From Vibrio azureus (lineage in GTDB: Bacteria; Pseudomonadota; Gammaproteobacteria; Enterobacterales; Vibrionaceae): DNA of 64,000 bases. This document shows, piece after piece, positions 21,172 through 30,636 of this stretch; the stretch's first letter is position 1; each line of letters begins with the position of its first letter. Below the pieces are notes generated by a model. That model was not told where the DNA came from. It was given only the letters and a program-made list of their open reading frames with translations, and did no database searches. Location of the stretch: the NCBI RefSeq assembly GCF_002849855.1, contig NZ_CP018616.1, positions 1,488,001 to 1,552,000 of the forward strand. The letters are read 5' to 3'. The translations under genes were made by a program, and so were the position numbers.

Positions 21172-21993
21172 ATGAACAACAATTTTGAAAAAAAAGTGAA
21201 TGTTGGAGGAAGTGTCGAACGAGCGCTTTCTGGTAACTATGAATTAAAAGCAGCAGAGATCCTTAGTGAAGCTTGGCGTCTAACAATGAAGCAGTTTTGG
21301 TCTTTTACTCCGGCGATGATTATTTTATTGGTCGTTCAGATGGGTATTTTCTTCATAGCTTTACAACTGCAGCTCGGTGATCTAGAAACACTTATGCTTT
21401 CACTAGAAGATAACGGATTCTTTGACACAAGAGTGATTCAAGCGTTCTATATTGCCTCTTTTAGTTATGAAGTGATTGGTGCTCCAATTGCTGCAGGTAT
21501 TAGCCTTATGGCGATGAGCCATGCGGTTGGTTTTAATACAAAGCTCCAGCACATTGGCAAAGGTTTACAGTTTACAGTACCAGTGATTATTGCGACTGCA
21601 TTTGGCATTGCAATACAATATGTCGCAGGTCTTATTATACCCTTCATCTCTCTCTATCTAGGTATGGCATTCAGTCAAAGTATTCTTCTGATATGTGACA
21701 AACGTATTCCGCCAATGCGTTCTTTATTAGTCTCCTTTTTAGCCGTAAATAAGAAGATATTCGTCATTTCAGGGCTATACCTTTTGGTGATATTCATGTT
21801 TTTCATTGCAACGATTTTCTATGGAATCGGTTTAATCTTAGTCTTGCCATTCTTCTTCCATTTAAAAGGTATCCTTTATCGCGAAATGTTTGGGATCCAA
21901 GTCCAAATTATTGCAACAGACGGCACGGATAATGACGATAGCGATGATAATGACGGAGACAAAGACAACAAAACTCAGGTATTTGATGCTTAA
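21172..21993 (+). CDS. Polytopic membrane protein of unknown function
   Basis: Not recognised beyond being an inner-membrane protein. A hydrophilic N-terminus (MNNNFEKKVNVGG) is followed by about five hydrophobic segments, including PAMIILLVVQMGIFFIAL and VPVIIATAFGIAIQYVAGLII. The C-terminus is strikingly acidic, with a run rich in Asp and Asn (TDNDDSDDNDGDKDN). The start is uncertain: the ATG at 21172 has only a weak ribosome site, and the frame is open upstream to 21100. The next gene starts inside its last codons, so the two are likely co-translated and may share a role at the cell envelope. Confidence 0.6.
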   Translation: MNNNFEKKVNVGGSVERALSGNYELKAAEILSEAWRLTMKQFWSFTPAMIILLVVQMGIFFIALQLQLGDLETLMLSLEDNGFFDTRVIQAFYIASFSYEVIGAPIAAGISLMAMSHAVGFNTKLQHIGKGLQFTVPVIIATAFGIAIQYVAGLIIPFISLYLGMAFSQSILLICDKRIPPMRSLLVSFLAVNKKIFVISGLYLLVIFMFFIATIFYGIGLILVLPFFFHLKGILYREMFGIQVQIIATDGTDNDDSDDNDGDKDNKTQVFDA

Positions 21994-22819
21994 CACCGCC
22001 ATGTTGAATTCATTGACTTATAAATTAAAATGGTTAGCTCTTAGGATAGCGGCATTTGTCGCTGTTCTTATCTTTATTTCGGTAGGGCCTTATCAATTTT
22101 ATCATCGAGAAGATCCGTCCTTGTTTGATTTTTCTCAGGAGGCTCCACCTTCAAGTCATCATTTGCCTGATTTCGCAGCAATAGAAAACACCGGGTTGAA
22201 GAAAGCCGCGTTCTTTGACTTCCTTAGACCTAAAGTTGAACAGGAAAATCAGCGCATTCTCAAAGAGCGTGCGTTTTTAATCAGTATTGATGTGACTCAA
22301 ATTTCATCAACTCAAATCGAAAAGGCACAAGTCCTAGCAGAGTCTTACCTTTTGCCATTGAAGGAAGACACCGTTTCATCAGAATGGCTTAATGAAATGC
22401 TAAAACGAGTCAATGTATTACCCGAAGCCCTTGTGTTAACTCAGGCCGCGAATGAATCAGCTTGGGGAACGTCTCGTTTTGCTGTTGAAGCGAATAACCT
22501 ATTTGGACACTGGTGCTATACCAAAGGTTGTGGCATCGTTCCAAAACAACGTGGGGCAGGGAAAACACATGAAGTTGAAAAGTTTCCCTCGGTTGATGAT
22601 GCCGTCAATCGTTACTTTATGAATGTGAATCGCAACAAAGCTTATGCCCCTTTACGTGACGTGCGTTTTCTGCTTGATGCTCAGGAGCAAGATTTACTTT
22701 CAACCGAATCAGCACTTGCATTGGCCGAGGGGCTGAGTGCCTATTCTGAACGTGGTGAGGACTATGTAAATGATCTACGTTCGATGATTCACCATAACCA
22801 GACATATTGGAAAAAGTAA
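21986..22819 (+). CDS. Bax-like glucosaminidase-domain protein
   Basis: Probable peptidoglycan N-acetylglucosaminidase anchored in the inner membrane and acting in the periplasm. A single N-terminal membrane segment (LRIAAFVAVLIFISVGPY) lies near residue 25. The C-terminal half carries the family motif ALVLTQAANESAWGTSRFAVEANNLFGHWC, whose glutamate in NESAWG is the expected catalytic acid, and later VEKFPSVDDAVNRYFMNVN. I start it at 21986, where ATG overlaps the stop of the previous gene by 8 bases, giving 277 aa. It matches the E. coli Bax type; the true substrate is inferred from the fold. Confidence 0.82.
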   Translation: MLNTAMLNSLTYKLKWLALRIAAFVAVLIFISVGPYQFYHREDPSLFDFSQEAPPSSHHLPDFAAIENTGLKKAAFFDFLRPKVEQENQRILKERAFLISIDVTQISSTQIEKAQVLAESYLLPLKEDTVSSEWLNEMLKRVNVLPEALVLTQAANESAWGTSRFAVEANNLFGHWCYTKGCGIVPKQRGAGKTHEVEKFPSVDDAVNRYFMNVNRNKAYAPLRDVRFLLDAQEQDLLSTESALALAEGLSAYSERGEDYVNDLRSMIHHNQTYWKK

Positions 22820-22849
22820 CTATCTAAAAAATTATAGGAATGGATATCC

Positions 22850-23512
22850 ATGAAAAAGATTTTTCTGGCAGTGAGCAGCGCCTGTCTGTTGCTCGCCTCA
22901 CCAATGACGTGGTCACAGGAATACATGTTCACGTACTCTAAACTTTATTCTCAATTAAAAAATAACTTAACAGACGGGCACCATGACGTCAGAGTCGGTA
23001 TTTTCTTTGTTAATGGTCAAACCAAGCAATTGTGTGACATCGAAAAAGCGTGGATGGAAAAGGAGGAACATTACGAAGAGTTTGTCATTCCAGCATCGAA
23101 AGAACTACCTGTCCCACTCGATGAAAACCTAAAATCTGCGAATCCTTTGGTTTTTGTTCAGACGCCTGAAAGTGAGCGTTGTGATTATTCGTTAGTTGTT
23201 ATGACTAAAGATAAGTTACAGGGTAACGTTGCTTATGAGGAAATCTCCTATTTGCTTCCACAAATGCAATCTCTTTTAGAAGATTTAGGGGGAACATTTG
23301 CTAGCTGGTTCACACCAACTGTTGAGGGCGTAACCCTTGAGTTTGCGCAAGGCCTGAATAGTCATTTGATATTTTCTAATGGAACAACAAAATCGATTAC
23401 AAATGGTAAGGTTCAAATTTCACTTGATGAAATAGGCGAGGGAGAGTCGATTACTTTACCTCAGGCGACAACTCGTGTTTTGCCATATCTCCCCAATGCT
23501 AAAAAATCGTAG
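22850..23512 (+). CDS. DUF2987 secreted protein
   Basis: A 220-aa protein with a signal peptide (MKKIFLAVSSACLLLASPMTWS, then QEYMFTYSKLYSQLKNN). It matches the DUF2987 family, of unknown function and found in Vibrio and relatives. No catalytic motif is seen; two cysteines (LCDIEK and RCDYS) could form a disulfide. It follows the Bax-like gene by 30 bases and is probably in the same transcript, which would hint at an envelope role. A tandem 15-base repeat follows its stop. Confidence 0.75.
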   Translation: MKKIFLAVSSACLLLASPMTWSQEYMFTYSKLYSQLKNNLTDGHHDVRVGIFFVNGQTKQLCDIEKAWMEKEEHYEEFVIPASKELPVPLDENLKSANPLVFVQTPESERCDYSLVVMTKDKLQGNVAYEEISYLLPQMQSLLEDLGGTFASWFTPTVEGVTLEFAQGLNSHLIFSNGTTKSITNGKVQISLDEIGEGESITLPQATTRVLPYLPNAKKS

Positions 23513-23519
23513 TTCTTAC

Positions 23520-23564
23520 ATTGTTAATGCCGCAATTGTTAATGCTGCAATTGTTAATACCGCA
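23520..23564. repeat. Three tandem 15-bp repeats
   Basis: ATTGTTAATGCCGCA occurs three times head to tail (second copy ATGCTGCA, third ATACCGCA), immediately downstream of the DUF2987 gene and upstream of ttcA. It is non-coding; its length could vary between strains. Confidence 0.9.
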
Positions 23565-23727
23565 GTGTGGCCTATAAATCGCTTTAATTGCCCACATAAA
23601 CGTCATTTCTTTCCCTAAGGCAAAGACAATCATTTAATCCTGCTCAAAAAGTCCGTATAATCCCCGGCCCAAAGTAACCCCTTTTAGGAAGTCCTACTGT
23701 CGTATATTCGACAATGTGAGAGCCCAA

Positions 23728-24621
23728 ATGAATCAAACAGATACAAGAAAAGAAACCCTAGAATTCAACAAGCTTCAAAAACGTCTACGAAGACATGTTG
23801 GAAATGCCATTACCGATTACAACATGATCGAAGAAGGTGATGTAGTAATGGCGTGTATTAGTGGTGGTAAAGACTCATTTGCGATGCTCGATATCCTACT
23901 GAACCTCCAAAAAGCGGCACCGATCAAGTTTGACGTTGTTGCGGTTAACCTTGACCAAAAGCAGCCAGGATTTCCAGAGCATATTTTGCCTGATTATTTC
24001 GAGACTCTAGATATTCCTTATTACATCGTTGATAAAGATACCTACTCAGTGGTTAAAGAAAAAATCCCAGAAGGTAAAACGACCTGTGGTCTGTGTTCTC
24101 GTTTGCGCCGTGGTACTTTATATTCGTTTGCAGAGAAAATTGGTGCGACAAAGCTGGCACTTGGCCACCATATGGATGACATTGTAGAAACGATGTTCCT
24201 CAATATGTTCCACGGCTCACGACTCAAGGCTATGCCACCTAAGCTACGTTCAGACGATGGCCGCAATGTTGTTATCCGTCCATTAACTTATTGTCGTGAA
24301 AAAGACCTGATTAAGTATGCAGAGCATAAAGCATTCCCGATCATCCCTTGTAATCTTTGTGGGTCTCAAGAAAACTTACAACGTCAATCAATAAAAGCGA
24401 TGTTAATTGACTGGGACAAAAAAACGCCAGGTCGTGTGGAAGCGATTTTTAAGTCGATTCAAAATGTCAGTCCAAGCCAATTGGCAGACCGAGAATTGTT
24501 TGATTTCGAGAATTTACCGCTTGATCGTGATGGAAGCAGAGACGAATATGAGTTCACTGAAGCTGTTGTTTCTTCGACCAATATTGATGAATCAATGTTT
24601 ATCGACGTCACAAACATCTAA
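23728..24621 (+). CDS. ttcA: tRNA 2-thiocytidine(32) synthetase TtcA
   Basis: Adds sulfur to cytidine 32 of certain tRNAs using ATP and an iron-sulfur cluster. The PP-loop [11 protein letters not shown] is near residue 43, and the two CxxC motifs CGLC and CNLC are present. The protein is nearly identical in pattern to E. coli TtcA. I start at the ATG at 23728 ([20 protein letters not shown], 297 aa), which is the family start; a frame upstream to 23716 adds only four residues. A strong bidirectional terminator follows. Confidence 0.94.
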   Translation: MNQTDTRKETLEFNKLQKRLRRHVGNAITDYNMIEEGDVVMACISGGKDSFAMLDILLNLQKAAPIKFDVVAVNLDQKQPGFPEHILPDYFETLDIPYYIVDKDTYSVVKEKIPEGKTTCGLCSRLRRGTLYSFAEKIGATKLALGHHMDDIVETMFLNMFHGSRLKAMPPKLRSDDGRNVVIRPLTYCREKDLIKYAEHKAFPIIPCNLCGSQENLQRQSIKAMLIDWDKKTPGRVEAIFKSIQNVSPSQLADRELFDFENLPLDRDGSRDEYEFTEAVVSSTNIDESMFIDVTNI

Positions 24622-24680
24622 GACAGTTTAAAGTCGTTTACCAACTGAAAAAGCATCAGTTGAATGAAAGCACAAAAATA

Positions 24681-24709
24681 AAAAGGAGGCATCTGAAAGC
24701 CTCCTTTTT
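24681..24709 (+). terminator. Bidirectional terminator between ttcA and uspE
   Basis: AAAAGGAGGC pairs with GCCTCCTTTT around an 8-base loop, with A and T runs on the two sides. It serves converging genes on both strands. Confidence 0.88.
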
Positions 24710-24770
24710 GCATGCTCATTTTGAATATTAATTGCTATTATTCAGCTTTAACAGTATGTGGCATTTAACG

Positions 24771-25721
24771 TCATGTTGCCGTCACTGGGTCTAATGGGCT
24801 GATATAACCTTCTGGTTTTAAGGCCAAAACATCACAGTTGATTTTATCGATAACGTGCTCCGCAGTATTACCAATAAAGACAGCGGACAAACCTGTTCGT
24901 CCAGTGGTTCCGAGAATAACCATTGCTGCGTCCAATTTCTTAGCCGCACTTGGAATGACGTCTTCCGGCAAGCCTTCTTCTACAATGGTATGTTCCTCAT
25001 CAATGCAGTGTTTCTGCCTTAGCGCCTTCATCGATGTTAAATGGTGACCTCGAACCGCATCACTGTAGGTCGTTGGATCAAATTCTGGTAGCTCAATCGT
25101 AATATTTGCAGGCGTAACCGGGTATGCATTGACGAGGTAGGCTTGAGCGTCTAATCGTTTAGTGATCTCCAGAAGTCTGTCGACCATTTTGTCATTGAGG
25201 TCAATATGCGTTGGGTTTTCTGATCCCACATGAACGGAAGCTAAGATATTTGCATGCTGTGGCCAATCAGCATTTTTAATCAGTAAGACCGGAACAGGGC
25301 ATTTTCGCAATAAATGCCAATCTGTCGGTGTAAAGATCACAGATTCTAAAACGGCATGCTTGCGAGTTCCTTTAATGACAATGTCATGTTTCCCTCCAAA
25401 CACTTCTGCAATGATGGCTTCGTAGGGTCTGTTATGCCAAACAACGCAGACTTCAAAGTCAAAGCTATCGTTCTCTAGGTAAGGTTGTGCGATAGTTTTC
25501 ATCCATTGCTCACGCTGGTGGATCACGCCACGGCGCATTGCATCTCTTTCATCAATGGAGAGCATTGATGTCATATCGTATGAGAAGTCATAGATAGCGA
25601 GAAAAAAGGTAATTTTGCTTCTTGAAACACTTTTTTGTGCTAATTGAACAGCTCTAGCCAGTGCAGGTTGCTCACCATTATTGATGTCTGCAACAACAAG
25701 AATATTACTGTATATACTCAT
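24771..25721 (-). CDS. uspE: Universal stress protein UspE
   Basis: Cytosolic tandem universal stress protein, linked in E. coli to motility, stress survival and aggregation. Two Usp domains are visible. The second ends with the nucleotide-binding pattern VILGTTGRTGLSAVFIGNTAEHVI, while the first has the degenerate IVIKGTRKHAVLESVIFTPTDWHLL. The ATG at 25721 (MSIYSNILVVADINNGEQPALARA) gives 316 aa, the same as E. coli UspE. It lies next to fnr on the same strand, an arrangement also seen in E. coli. Confidence 0.92.
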   Translation of the reverse strand: MSIYSNILVVADINNGEQPALARAVQLAQKSVSRSKITFFLAIYDFSYDMTSMLSIDERDAMRRGVIHQREQWMKTIAQPYLENDSFDFEVCVVWHNRPYEAIIAEVFGGKHDIVIKGTRKHAVLESVIFTPTDWHLLRKCPVPVLLIKNADWPQHANILASVHVGSENPTHIDLNDKMVDRLLEITKRLDAQAYLVNAYPVTPANITIELPEFDPTTYSDAVRGHHLTSMKALRQKHCIDEEHTIVEEGLPEDVIPSAAKKLDAAMVILGTTGRTGLSAVFIGNTAEHVIDKINCDVLALKPEGYISPLDPVTAT

Positions 25722-25920
25722 AACTAAGCCCACTTATGTATGTAGAACCAAACAATGAAAATAAAGTAAATCAATACATTGGAATGCGTAAGATATGTTT
25801 TACTTTAGCCTAATTTACTGAATAATTTGAGTAATCTTAGCAAGATTTGGGGAGAAACATGATGTAGCTCATCTAGAGCTACATCATTTTACAGGAACTT
25901 ATAAGCAGAGAAAGGGGAAA

Positions 25921-26667
25921 CTATGATTTGCTCACACCCGCGAGATCCATCAAAGCATCATGATCTAATATCGTAATATACTTGCCCTTAACACTCAGAA
26001 TACCTGACTTTTGAAAACGCCCAAGTAAGCGACTGATGGTTTCAACAGTGAGCCCTAGATAATTACCGATATCACCACGAGTCATAGTTAAACGAAATTC
26101 TCGTGGGCTGAAGCCGCGCTGAGAAAAGCGTGTGGATAGATTATATAAAAATGCACCTAGTCGTTCTTCTGCGTTCTTTTTCGAAAGCAGTAAGATCATT
26201 TCTTGATCGCCTTTAATTTCATTACTCATTAAGCGCATGATTTGTTGGCGAAGTTTAGGCATTTTTCCGGATAAATCGTCTAAGATTTCATATGGAATTT
26301 CGCAGACCATTGAGGTTTCGAGGGCTTGTGCAAAACTCGGATGCTCATCACCCGTAATAGCATCGAACCCAACAAGGTCGCCAGCTAAGTGAAAAGCCGT
26401 GATTTGTTCATCACCTTGTTCCGTTATTGTATAACTTTTGATCGTACCCGAACGGATTGCATACAAGGACTTCAGTTCGTCTCCTGCTTTGAAAAGCTCT
26501 TGGCCTTTTTGAATGGGCTTTTTACGCTCAATAATTTGGTCTAGCTGGTCAAGCTCAGACTCGTTGAGTGTAAACGGGATGCAAAGTTGGCTAATGCTAC
26601 AATCTTGGCAATGAATTGCACAACTACCAGATTGAACACGTTTTGCTGCTGGCTTTTCAGAAATCAT
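25921..26667 (-). CDS. fnr: Oxygen-sensing transcription regulator FNR
   Basis: Global switch for anaerobic gene expression using an oxygen-labile [4Fe-4S] cluster. All four cluster cysteines are in place: C20, C23 and C29 in [11 protein letters not shown], and C122 in MVCEIPYE. The cyclic-nucleotide-type beta-roll follows, then a dimerisation helix. The helix-turn-helix [21 protein letters not shown] has the E..SR recognition residues that read TTGAT. It is 248 aa. A perfect FNR box lies at 26684-26697, so it is probably autoregulated. It sits at the end of the cco region it is expected to control. Confidence 0.96.
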   Translation of the reverse strand: MISEKPAAKRVQSGSCAIHCQDCSISQLCIPFTLNESELDQLDQIIERKKPIQKGQELFKAGDELKSLYAIRSGTIKSYTITEQGDEQITAFHLAGDLVGFDAITGDEHPSFAQALETSMVCEIPYEILDDLSGKMPKLRQQIMRLMSNEIKGDQEMILLLSKKNAEERLGAFLYNLSTRFSQRGFSPREFRLTMTRGDIGNYLGLTVETISRLLGRFQKSGILSVKGKYITILDHDALMDLAGVSKS

Positions 26668-26683
26668 AACAACCTTTCACTGT

Positions 26684-26697
26684 TTGATATACATCAA
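26684..26697. promoter_or_regulatory. Perfect FNR-binding site upstream of fnr
   Basis: TTGAT-ATAC-ATCAA matches the FNR consensus TTGAT-N4-ATCAA in every fixed position. It lies 17 bases upstream of the fnr start codon, between fnr and the upstream cco genes. Its closeness to the gene suggests negative autoregulation; this is inference. Confidence 0.85.
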
Positions 26698-26785
26698 CAT
26701 TTTATCATTGGGTATACTTTAAGGATAGCAAAAAAGATAATGAAAATGACATAAGTTTTATAGATACCTAAGTGACCTTTTAAGG

Positions 26786-27475
26786 TTACTTGATTATAGG
26801 CATCATATTGAGCATCCTCATCGCTCCCGCGGCAGTATACAGGGCATAGCTTATTAATATTAATGCAGAGATGTTTCTAAATATTACTGAGCGCTGAAGT
26901 TTGAGGAAATAAGAAGCACCATAGCCAACGGTTAACATCGCTGGCAAAGTACCCGCACCAAATGCAAGCATGATAAGACCACCATTAAAAGCACTGCCAG
27001 AAACCGCTGACCATGTAAGGGCTGAATAGACTAAGCCGCATGGTAACCAGCCCCAAACAAAACCAAACGGTATTGCGTGAAAAGCATGACGTAAAGGGAG
27101 AAAATGCCGTCCTATAGGCGATAAATATTTCCAAACATGCTGACCTATTTTTTCTACAATGATCAGGCCGTGCCACCATTTTGCAATGTACAGAGCAACC
27201 AGAATCATAAAAACTGAGGCGATCAGTCTGAGCCAGGCAAGTGGATGAGTCAGTCCTCCAAGTTGGACAAGAGTCGATAGACTTCCACCAATGAGAGCTC
27301 CGATGAAAACATAGCTGGAGAGACGACCAATATTGTAAAATAGCGGGATCGCTAAGGATGACTTGTTATCATTAGGACCGAGTGAAAGCATCGACGCGAT
27401 GCCACCGCACATTCCCATACAATGGCCGGCACCAGCTAAACCAATCAGAAATGCACCAATAAAATCTGGAGTCAT
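26786..27475 (-). CDS. TauE/SafE-like membrane protein of the cco cluster
   Basis: A 229-aa inner-membrane protein with about six hydrophobic segments, in the family usually annotated as sulfite exporter TauE/SafE (COG2836) and regularly found after ccoS. The N-terminus carries AGAGHCMGMCGGIA, a His/Cys motif suggesting metal handling, plausibly copper for oxidase assembly. It also has a GFVWGWLPCGLVYSAL segment with a conserved Pro-Cys. Its start overlaps ccoS by 4 bases, so it belongs to the ccoHIS operon. The sulfite-export label is probably not its role here. Confidence 0.8.
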   Translation of the reverse strand: MTPDFIGAFLIGLAGAGHCMGMCGGIASMLSLGPNDNKSSLAIPLFYNIGRLSSYVFIGALIGGSLSTLVQLGGLTHPLAWLRLIASVFMILVALYIAKWWHGLIIVEKIGQHVWKYLSPIGRHFLPLRHAFHAIPFGFVWGWLPCGLVYSALTWSAVSGSAFNGGLIMLAFGAGTLPAMLTVGYGASYFLKLQRSVIFRNISALILISYALYTAAGAMRMLNMMPIIK

Positions 27476-27666
27476 GGGGTAGAACTCTTATCAGATGGGC
27501 GGGATTTTTTAGACGTGTCCAAATGCTCTTCGTCATCTAATAAGATGTTGTGTCCCTGACGTTCAAGGTCTTCAAATTGATCACTCTTTACCGCCCATAA
27601 AAAAATAGCGATTGCGACACACACTAAGACGATCGCAATGGGAATTAAAATATATAAACTTTCCAC
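27472..27666 (-). CDS. ccoS: Cbb3 oxidase maturation protein CcoS
   Basis: Small single-span membrane protein (64 aa) needed to insert cofactors into CcoN. It has one N-terminal membrane helix (LYILIPIAIVLVCVAIAIFLWAV) followed by the conserved KSDQFEDLERQGHNIL and an acidic tail. It lies between ccoI (9-base gap) and the TauE/SafE-like gene (4-base overlap). Confidence 0.92.
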   Translation of the reverse strand: MESLYILIPIAIVLVCVAIAIFLWAVKSDQFEDLERQGHNILLDDEEHLDTSKKSRPSDKSSTP

Positions 27667-27675
27667 AATCAGCCT

Positions 27676-30069
27676 CTATTTATCTTTCAGTAATCTTAAA
27701 GAGTTACTGACGACAATAATGGAACTTGCCGACATTCCTACAACTGCAATATAGGGAGCCACAAGCCCCGCCACAGCAAGAGGTAATATGCATAAATTAT
27801 ACCCTAAAGACCAAGCTAAATTTTCCCTGATAATATTTCTGGTACGAATAGCAAGTAAACGAGCTTCTAACAATTTATCTAAGCGATCGCCAAGTAAAAT
27901 CATATCTGCAGAAGCTTTAGCAACGTCCGTTCCGCCCCCCATAGCCACAGATAAATGAGCACCAGCTAAGGTAGGGGCATCATTAATTCCATCACCAACC
28001 ATTAGTGTAATATCCGACTTATCCAAGTTTTTTAGATAGGTTAACTTCTCTTCAGGTTTCGCCGAAGCAATAACATTTTGAATACCTACTTCTTGTGCGA
28101 CAGGGCGAGCATTGTTGATAGAATCACCGGTCAGTAGCGTGGTTTTAATACCGGCTTGTTCGAGTCGTTGAATAAATTCTTTACTCTCCTTACGAATCGG
28201 GTCGTGATAATAAAAAGTGGCAACATGGAGGCCATTCACTGCGAGATAAATGGCATGGCTTTCATTTTGTCCAACGCCGCCTTTGTCAATATTACCCTGA
28301 TTGATATCAAGGACAAAAGAAGCACTTCCGATTTTCACTTCTGCTTGATGCCAACGGCCTTCTAAACCTGAGCCAATCACGTTCCTTACATCTTTAATTC
28401 GAACGTCATCCTGCTCATAATAAGCAAATGCGCGTGCAATTGGGTGATTTGCATGCGCTTCCAACCCTGCGGCAATAGCTAAACAATCGGATGGACTGAT
28501 ATCAGAAAACGTTTTTATCTCACGAATTTCGATATCGCCTTTGGTGAGTGTTCCTGTTTTATCGATGACCAGATGGTTGATTTGACAAAGCGTTTCGAAT
28601 ACATGACTGTTTCGAAGGAGCAGACCATAATGTCCCATACGTGAAGTCGCACACGTTAAAGCAGTCGGCGTTGCCAGCGATAGAGCACAAGGGCAGGTGG
28701 CCACGAGGACAGAAAGCATGATCCAAAATGCGTCATCAGGCTTTGTTTGATGCCAATAAAACCAAGTGAGGGCAGAAATCATCAGAATGGCACCCACAAA
28801 ATAGCGAGCAACGATATCTGCAATTTGGGCAATTTGGGGCTTTGTATATTGAGCTTCATCTTGAAGACGAATGATGTTTGATATCATCGAATCGGCTTTT
28901 GTGTTCATGACTTCAAGATCAAAAGACTCTTCACCATTTAGTGTACCGGCATAAACAGGATCGCCAGATGTTTTAACAACATGCACCGACTCACCCGTCA
29001 GCATCGATTCATCAATATAAACTCGTCCAGAGAGTACTCGCCCATCAGCAGGAATATGCTCACCGGGTAAAACACGTATTTTGTCACCGACTTTGAGGGT
29101 TTTGACTGGTATTTGCTCACCTTCTAGCGTAGTCGCGATAGCAGGGATTAATTTGAGTAAGTTGCCACTGGCAGCCGCCGCTTTCCTTCGTGCTCGCATC
29201 TCCAAAAAGCGTCCCACCAAAAGGAAGAAAGTAAACATAGAGATGGATTCAAAAAAGACTTCTCCCTGTTCCGTTACAGTGGCAATAAGGCTGGCAACAT
29301 AAGCAAAGATTAGTGCAATAGAGACGGGGACATCCATACCCAGAGTTTTACCTTTTAGGCTTCTCCAAGCATTGATGTAAAAGGGTAAAGCGGAATAAAG
29401 TAAAACGGGGGTTGCAAAGATCAAACTCACCCAGCGAAAATAGTGTTTAAACTCAGGTTCGAGATCGCCAAACACCTCAAGATACAAGGCCACCGCAAGC
29501 ATCATAATCTGCATGGTCGCTAAACCTGCAATCCCCAAACGGTATAAGTACTGCTTCATTGTTTGGTGATATAAGGCTTCTTGAGTATCTGCCTCAAAAG
29601 GTGCGGCTTTATAACCTAATCTGTGGATCGTTGAAAGTAAGTCACTCAAACGAACTTTGTGATTATCCCAGACAAGCAAAGCACGATTTGTGGTGGTATT
29701 TACTCGAATAGAGCTGACCCCTTCAACCGATGAGAGCTGTTTTTCAATCAGCCACGCACAGGCCGCACATGAGATACCCTCGAGTGATAATGTGACTTCA
29801 GATTGATTCTCATGCTGGCGAACAAACTCTGATTGAACATCCGCATGATCATAGTGAATCAACGATTGTAACTGTTCGGGTACTAGATCCGTTTTTTCGG
29901 CAGGGGCTGTACGGTACTGGTAATAGCTAACAAGGCCACTATCAACGATGGTCTGTGCTACGGATTCGCATCCTGGACAGCACATTTTTCTTGTTTCACC
30001 TAGAATATCAACATTGTAATCTGTGTTAGATGGAATTTCTTCACCACAGTGATAGCATGGTTCGCTCAT
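27676..30069 (-). CDS. ccoI: Copper-exporting P-type ATPase CcoI for cbb3 oxidase assembly
   Basis: Moves copper across the inner membrane for the CuB site of CcoN. The N-terminus has a cysteine-rich region (CYHCGE, CCPGC) and one heavy-metal-associated domain with GISCAACAWLIEK. Eight membrane helices include the transport motif CPCALSLATP. The catalytic aspartate is in DKTGTLTKG, the ATP-domain has the HPIAR loop, and the hinge is GDGINDAPTL. Length 797 aa is typical. It is preceded by ccoH with a 4-base gap. Confidence 0.94.
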   Translation of the reverse strand: MSEPCYHCGEEIPSNTDYNVDILGETRKMCCPGCESVAQTIVDSGLVSYYQYRTAPAEKTDLVPEQLQSLIHYDHADVQSEFVRQHENQSEVTLSLEGISCAACAWLIEKQLSSVEGVSSIRVNTTTNRALLVWDNHKVRLSDLLSTIHRLGYKAAPFEADTQEALYHQTMKQYLYRLGIAGLATMQIMMLAVALYLEVFGDLEPEFKHYFRWVSLIFATPVLLYSALPFYINAWRSLKGKTLGMDVPVSIALIFAYVASLIATVTEQGEVFFESISMFTFFLLVGRFLEMRARRKAAAASGNLLKLIPAIATTLEGEQIPVKTLKVGDKIRVLPGEHIPADGRVLSGRVYIDESMLTGESVHVVKTSGDPVYAGTLNGEESFDLEVMNTKADSMISNIIRLQDEAQYTKPQIAQIADIVARYFVGAILMISALTWFYWHQTKPDDAFWIMLSVLVATCPCALSLATPTALTCATSRMGHYGLLLRNSHVFETLCQINHLVIDKTGTLTKGDIEIREIKTFSDISPSDCLAIAAGLEAHANHPIARAFAYYEQDDVRIKDVRNVIGSGLEGRWHQAEVKIGSASFVLDINQGNIDKGGVGQNESHAIYLAVNGLHVATFYYHDPIRKESKEFIQRLEQAGIKTTLLTGDSINNARPVAQEVGIQNVIASAKPEEKLTYLKNLDKSDITLMVGDGINDAPTLAGAHLSVAMGGGTDVAKASADMILLGDRLDKLLEARLLAIRTRNIIRENLAWSLGYNLCILPLAVAGLVAPYIAVVGMSASSIIVVSNSLRLLKDK

Positions 30070-30073
30070 AGGT

Positions 30074-30550
30074 TTAATTCATCAAGGTTGTTGAAGAAGC
30101 AGGAAATTCGACTCGCCCTTGAATCATCCATTCTTTATTGTGGGGTTGAAGTTCAATAAACCATGGGCCATTTATGGGTTCTTCTCTTGTAAACCGATAA
30201 TTGCCGTTTACATCGGCAGTGAGTACTCGACTAAAGTCACGGTCTGGTAAAGTACGGTGAGTAAAAGTGGCAGTTAAAGCCGGAAAGTAGGGCAGCTTAC
30301 CTTTTGTAAAAGAGACGATTACAGTCTCGTTATCTGATGCAATCACCGCATTCAAACCAAGCTCTCTTGCCACATTCATCTTTGTGATATCAATGTTTAT
30401 GCCTTTTCCCTTCTTATAATAATCCTCAGCCACCAAAGACACGGAATTATTCGCAAAGACAATAACGGTAATTATCGTCCAGACAACTACAGTGAGTGGC
30501 AAGATAATCAGAAACCACGGCCAGAATTGTTTATACCAAGGTTTTACCAT
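30074..30550 (-). CDS. ccoH: Cbb3 oxidase assembly protein CcoH (FixH family)
   Basis: A 158-aa membrane protein with one N-terminal helix (FWPWFLIILPLTVVVWTIITVIVF) and a periplasmic FixH domain containing LVAEDYYKKGKGINIDI, the family hallmark. It is needed for stable assembly of the cbb3 complex. It starts the ccoH-I-S unit, about 85 bases after ccoP. Confidence 0.9.
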   Translation of the reverse strand: MVKPWYKQFWPWFLIILPLTVVVWTIITVIVFANNSVSLVAEDYYKKGKGINIDITKMNVARELGLNAVIASDNETVIVSFTKGKLPYFPALTATFTHRTLPDRDFSRVLTADVNGNYRFTREEPINGPWFIELQPHNKEWMIQGRVEFPASSTTLMN

Positions 30551-30636
30551 AGTGATGTTCTCAATCGCTGAATGACATTATAAGACATTAAATCTAAGGG
30601 AAGGCAGCCTCTATAGAAGAGGCTGTTATTGAACTG

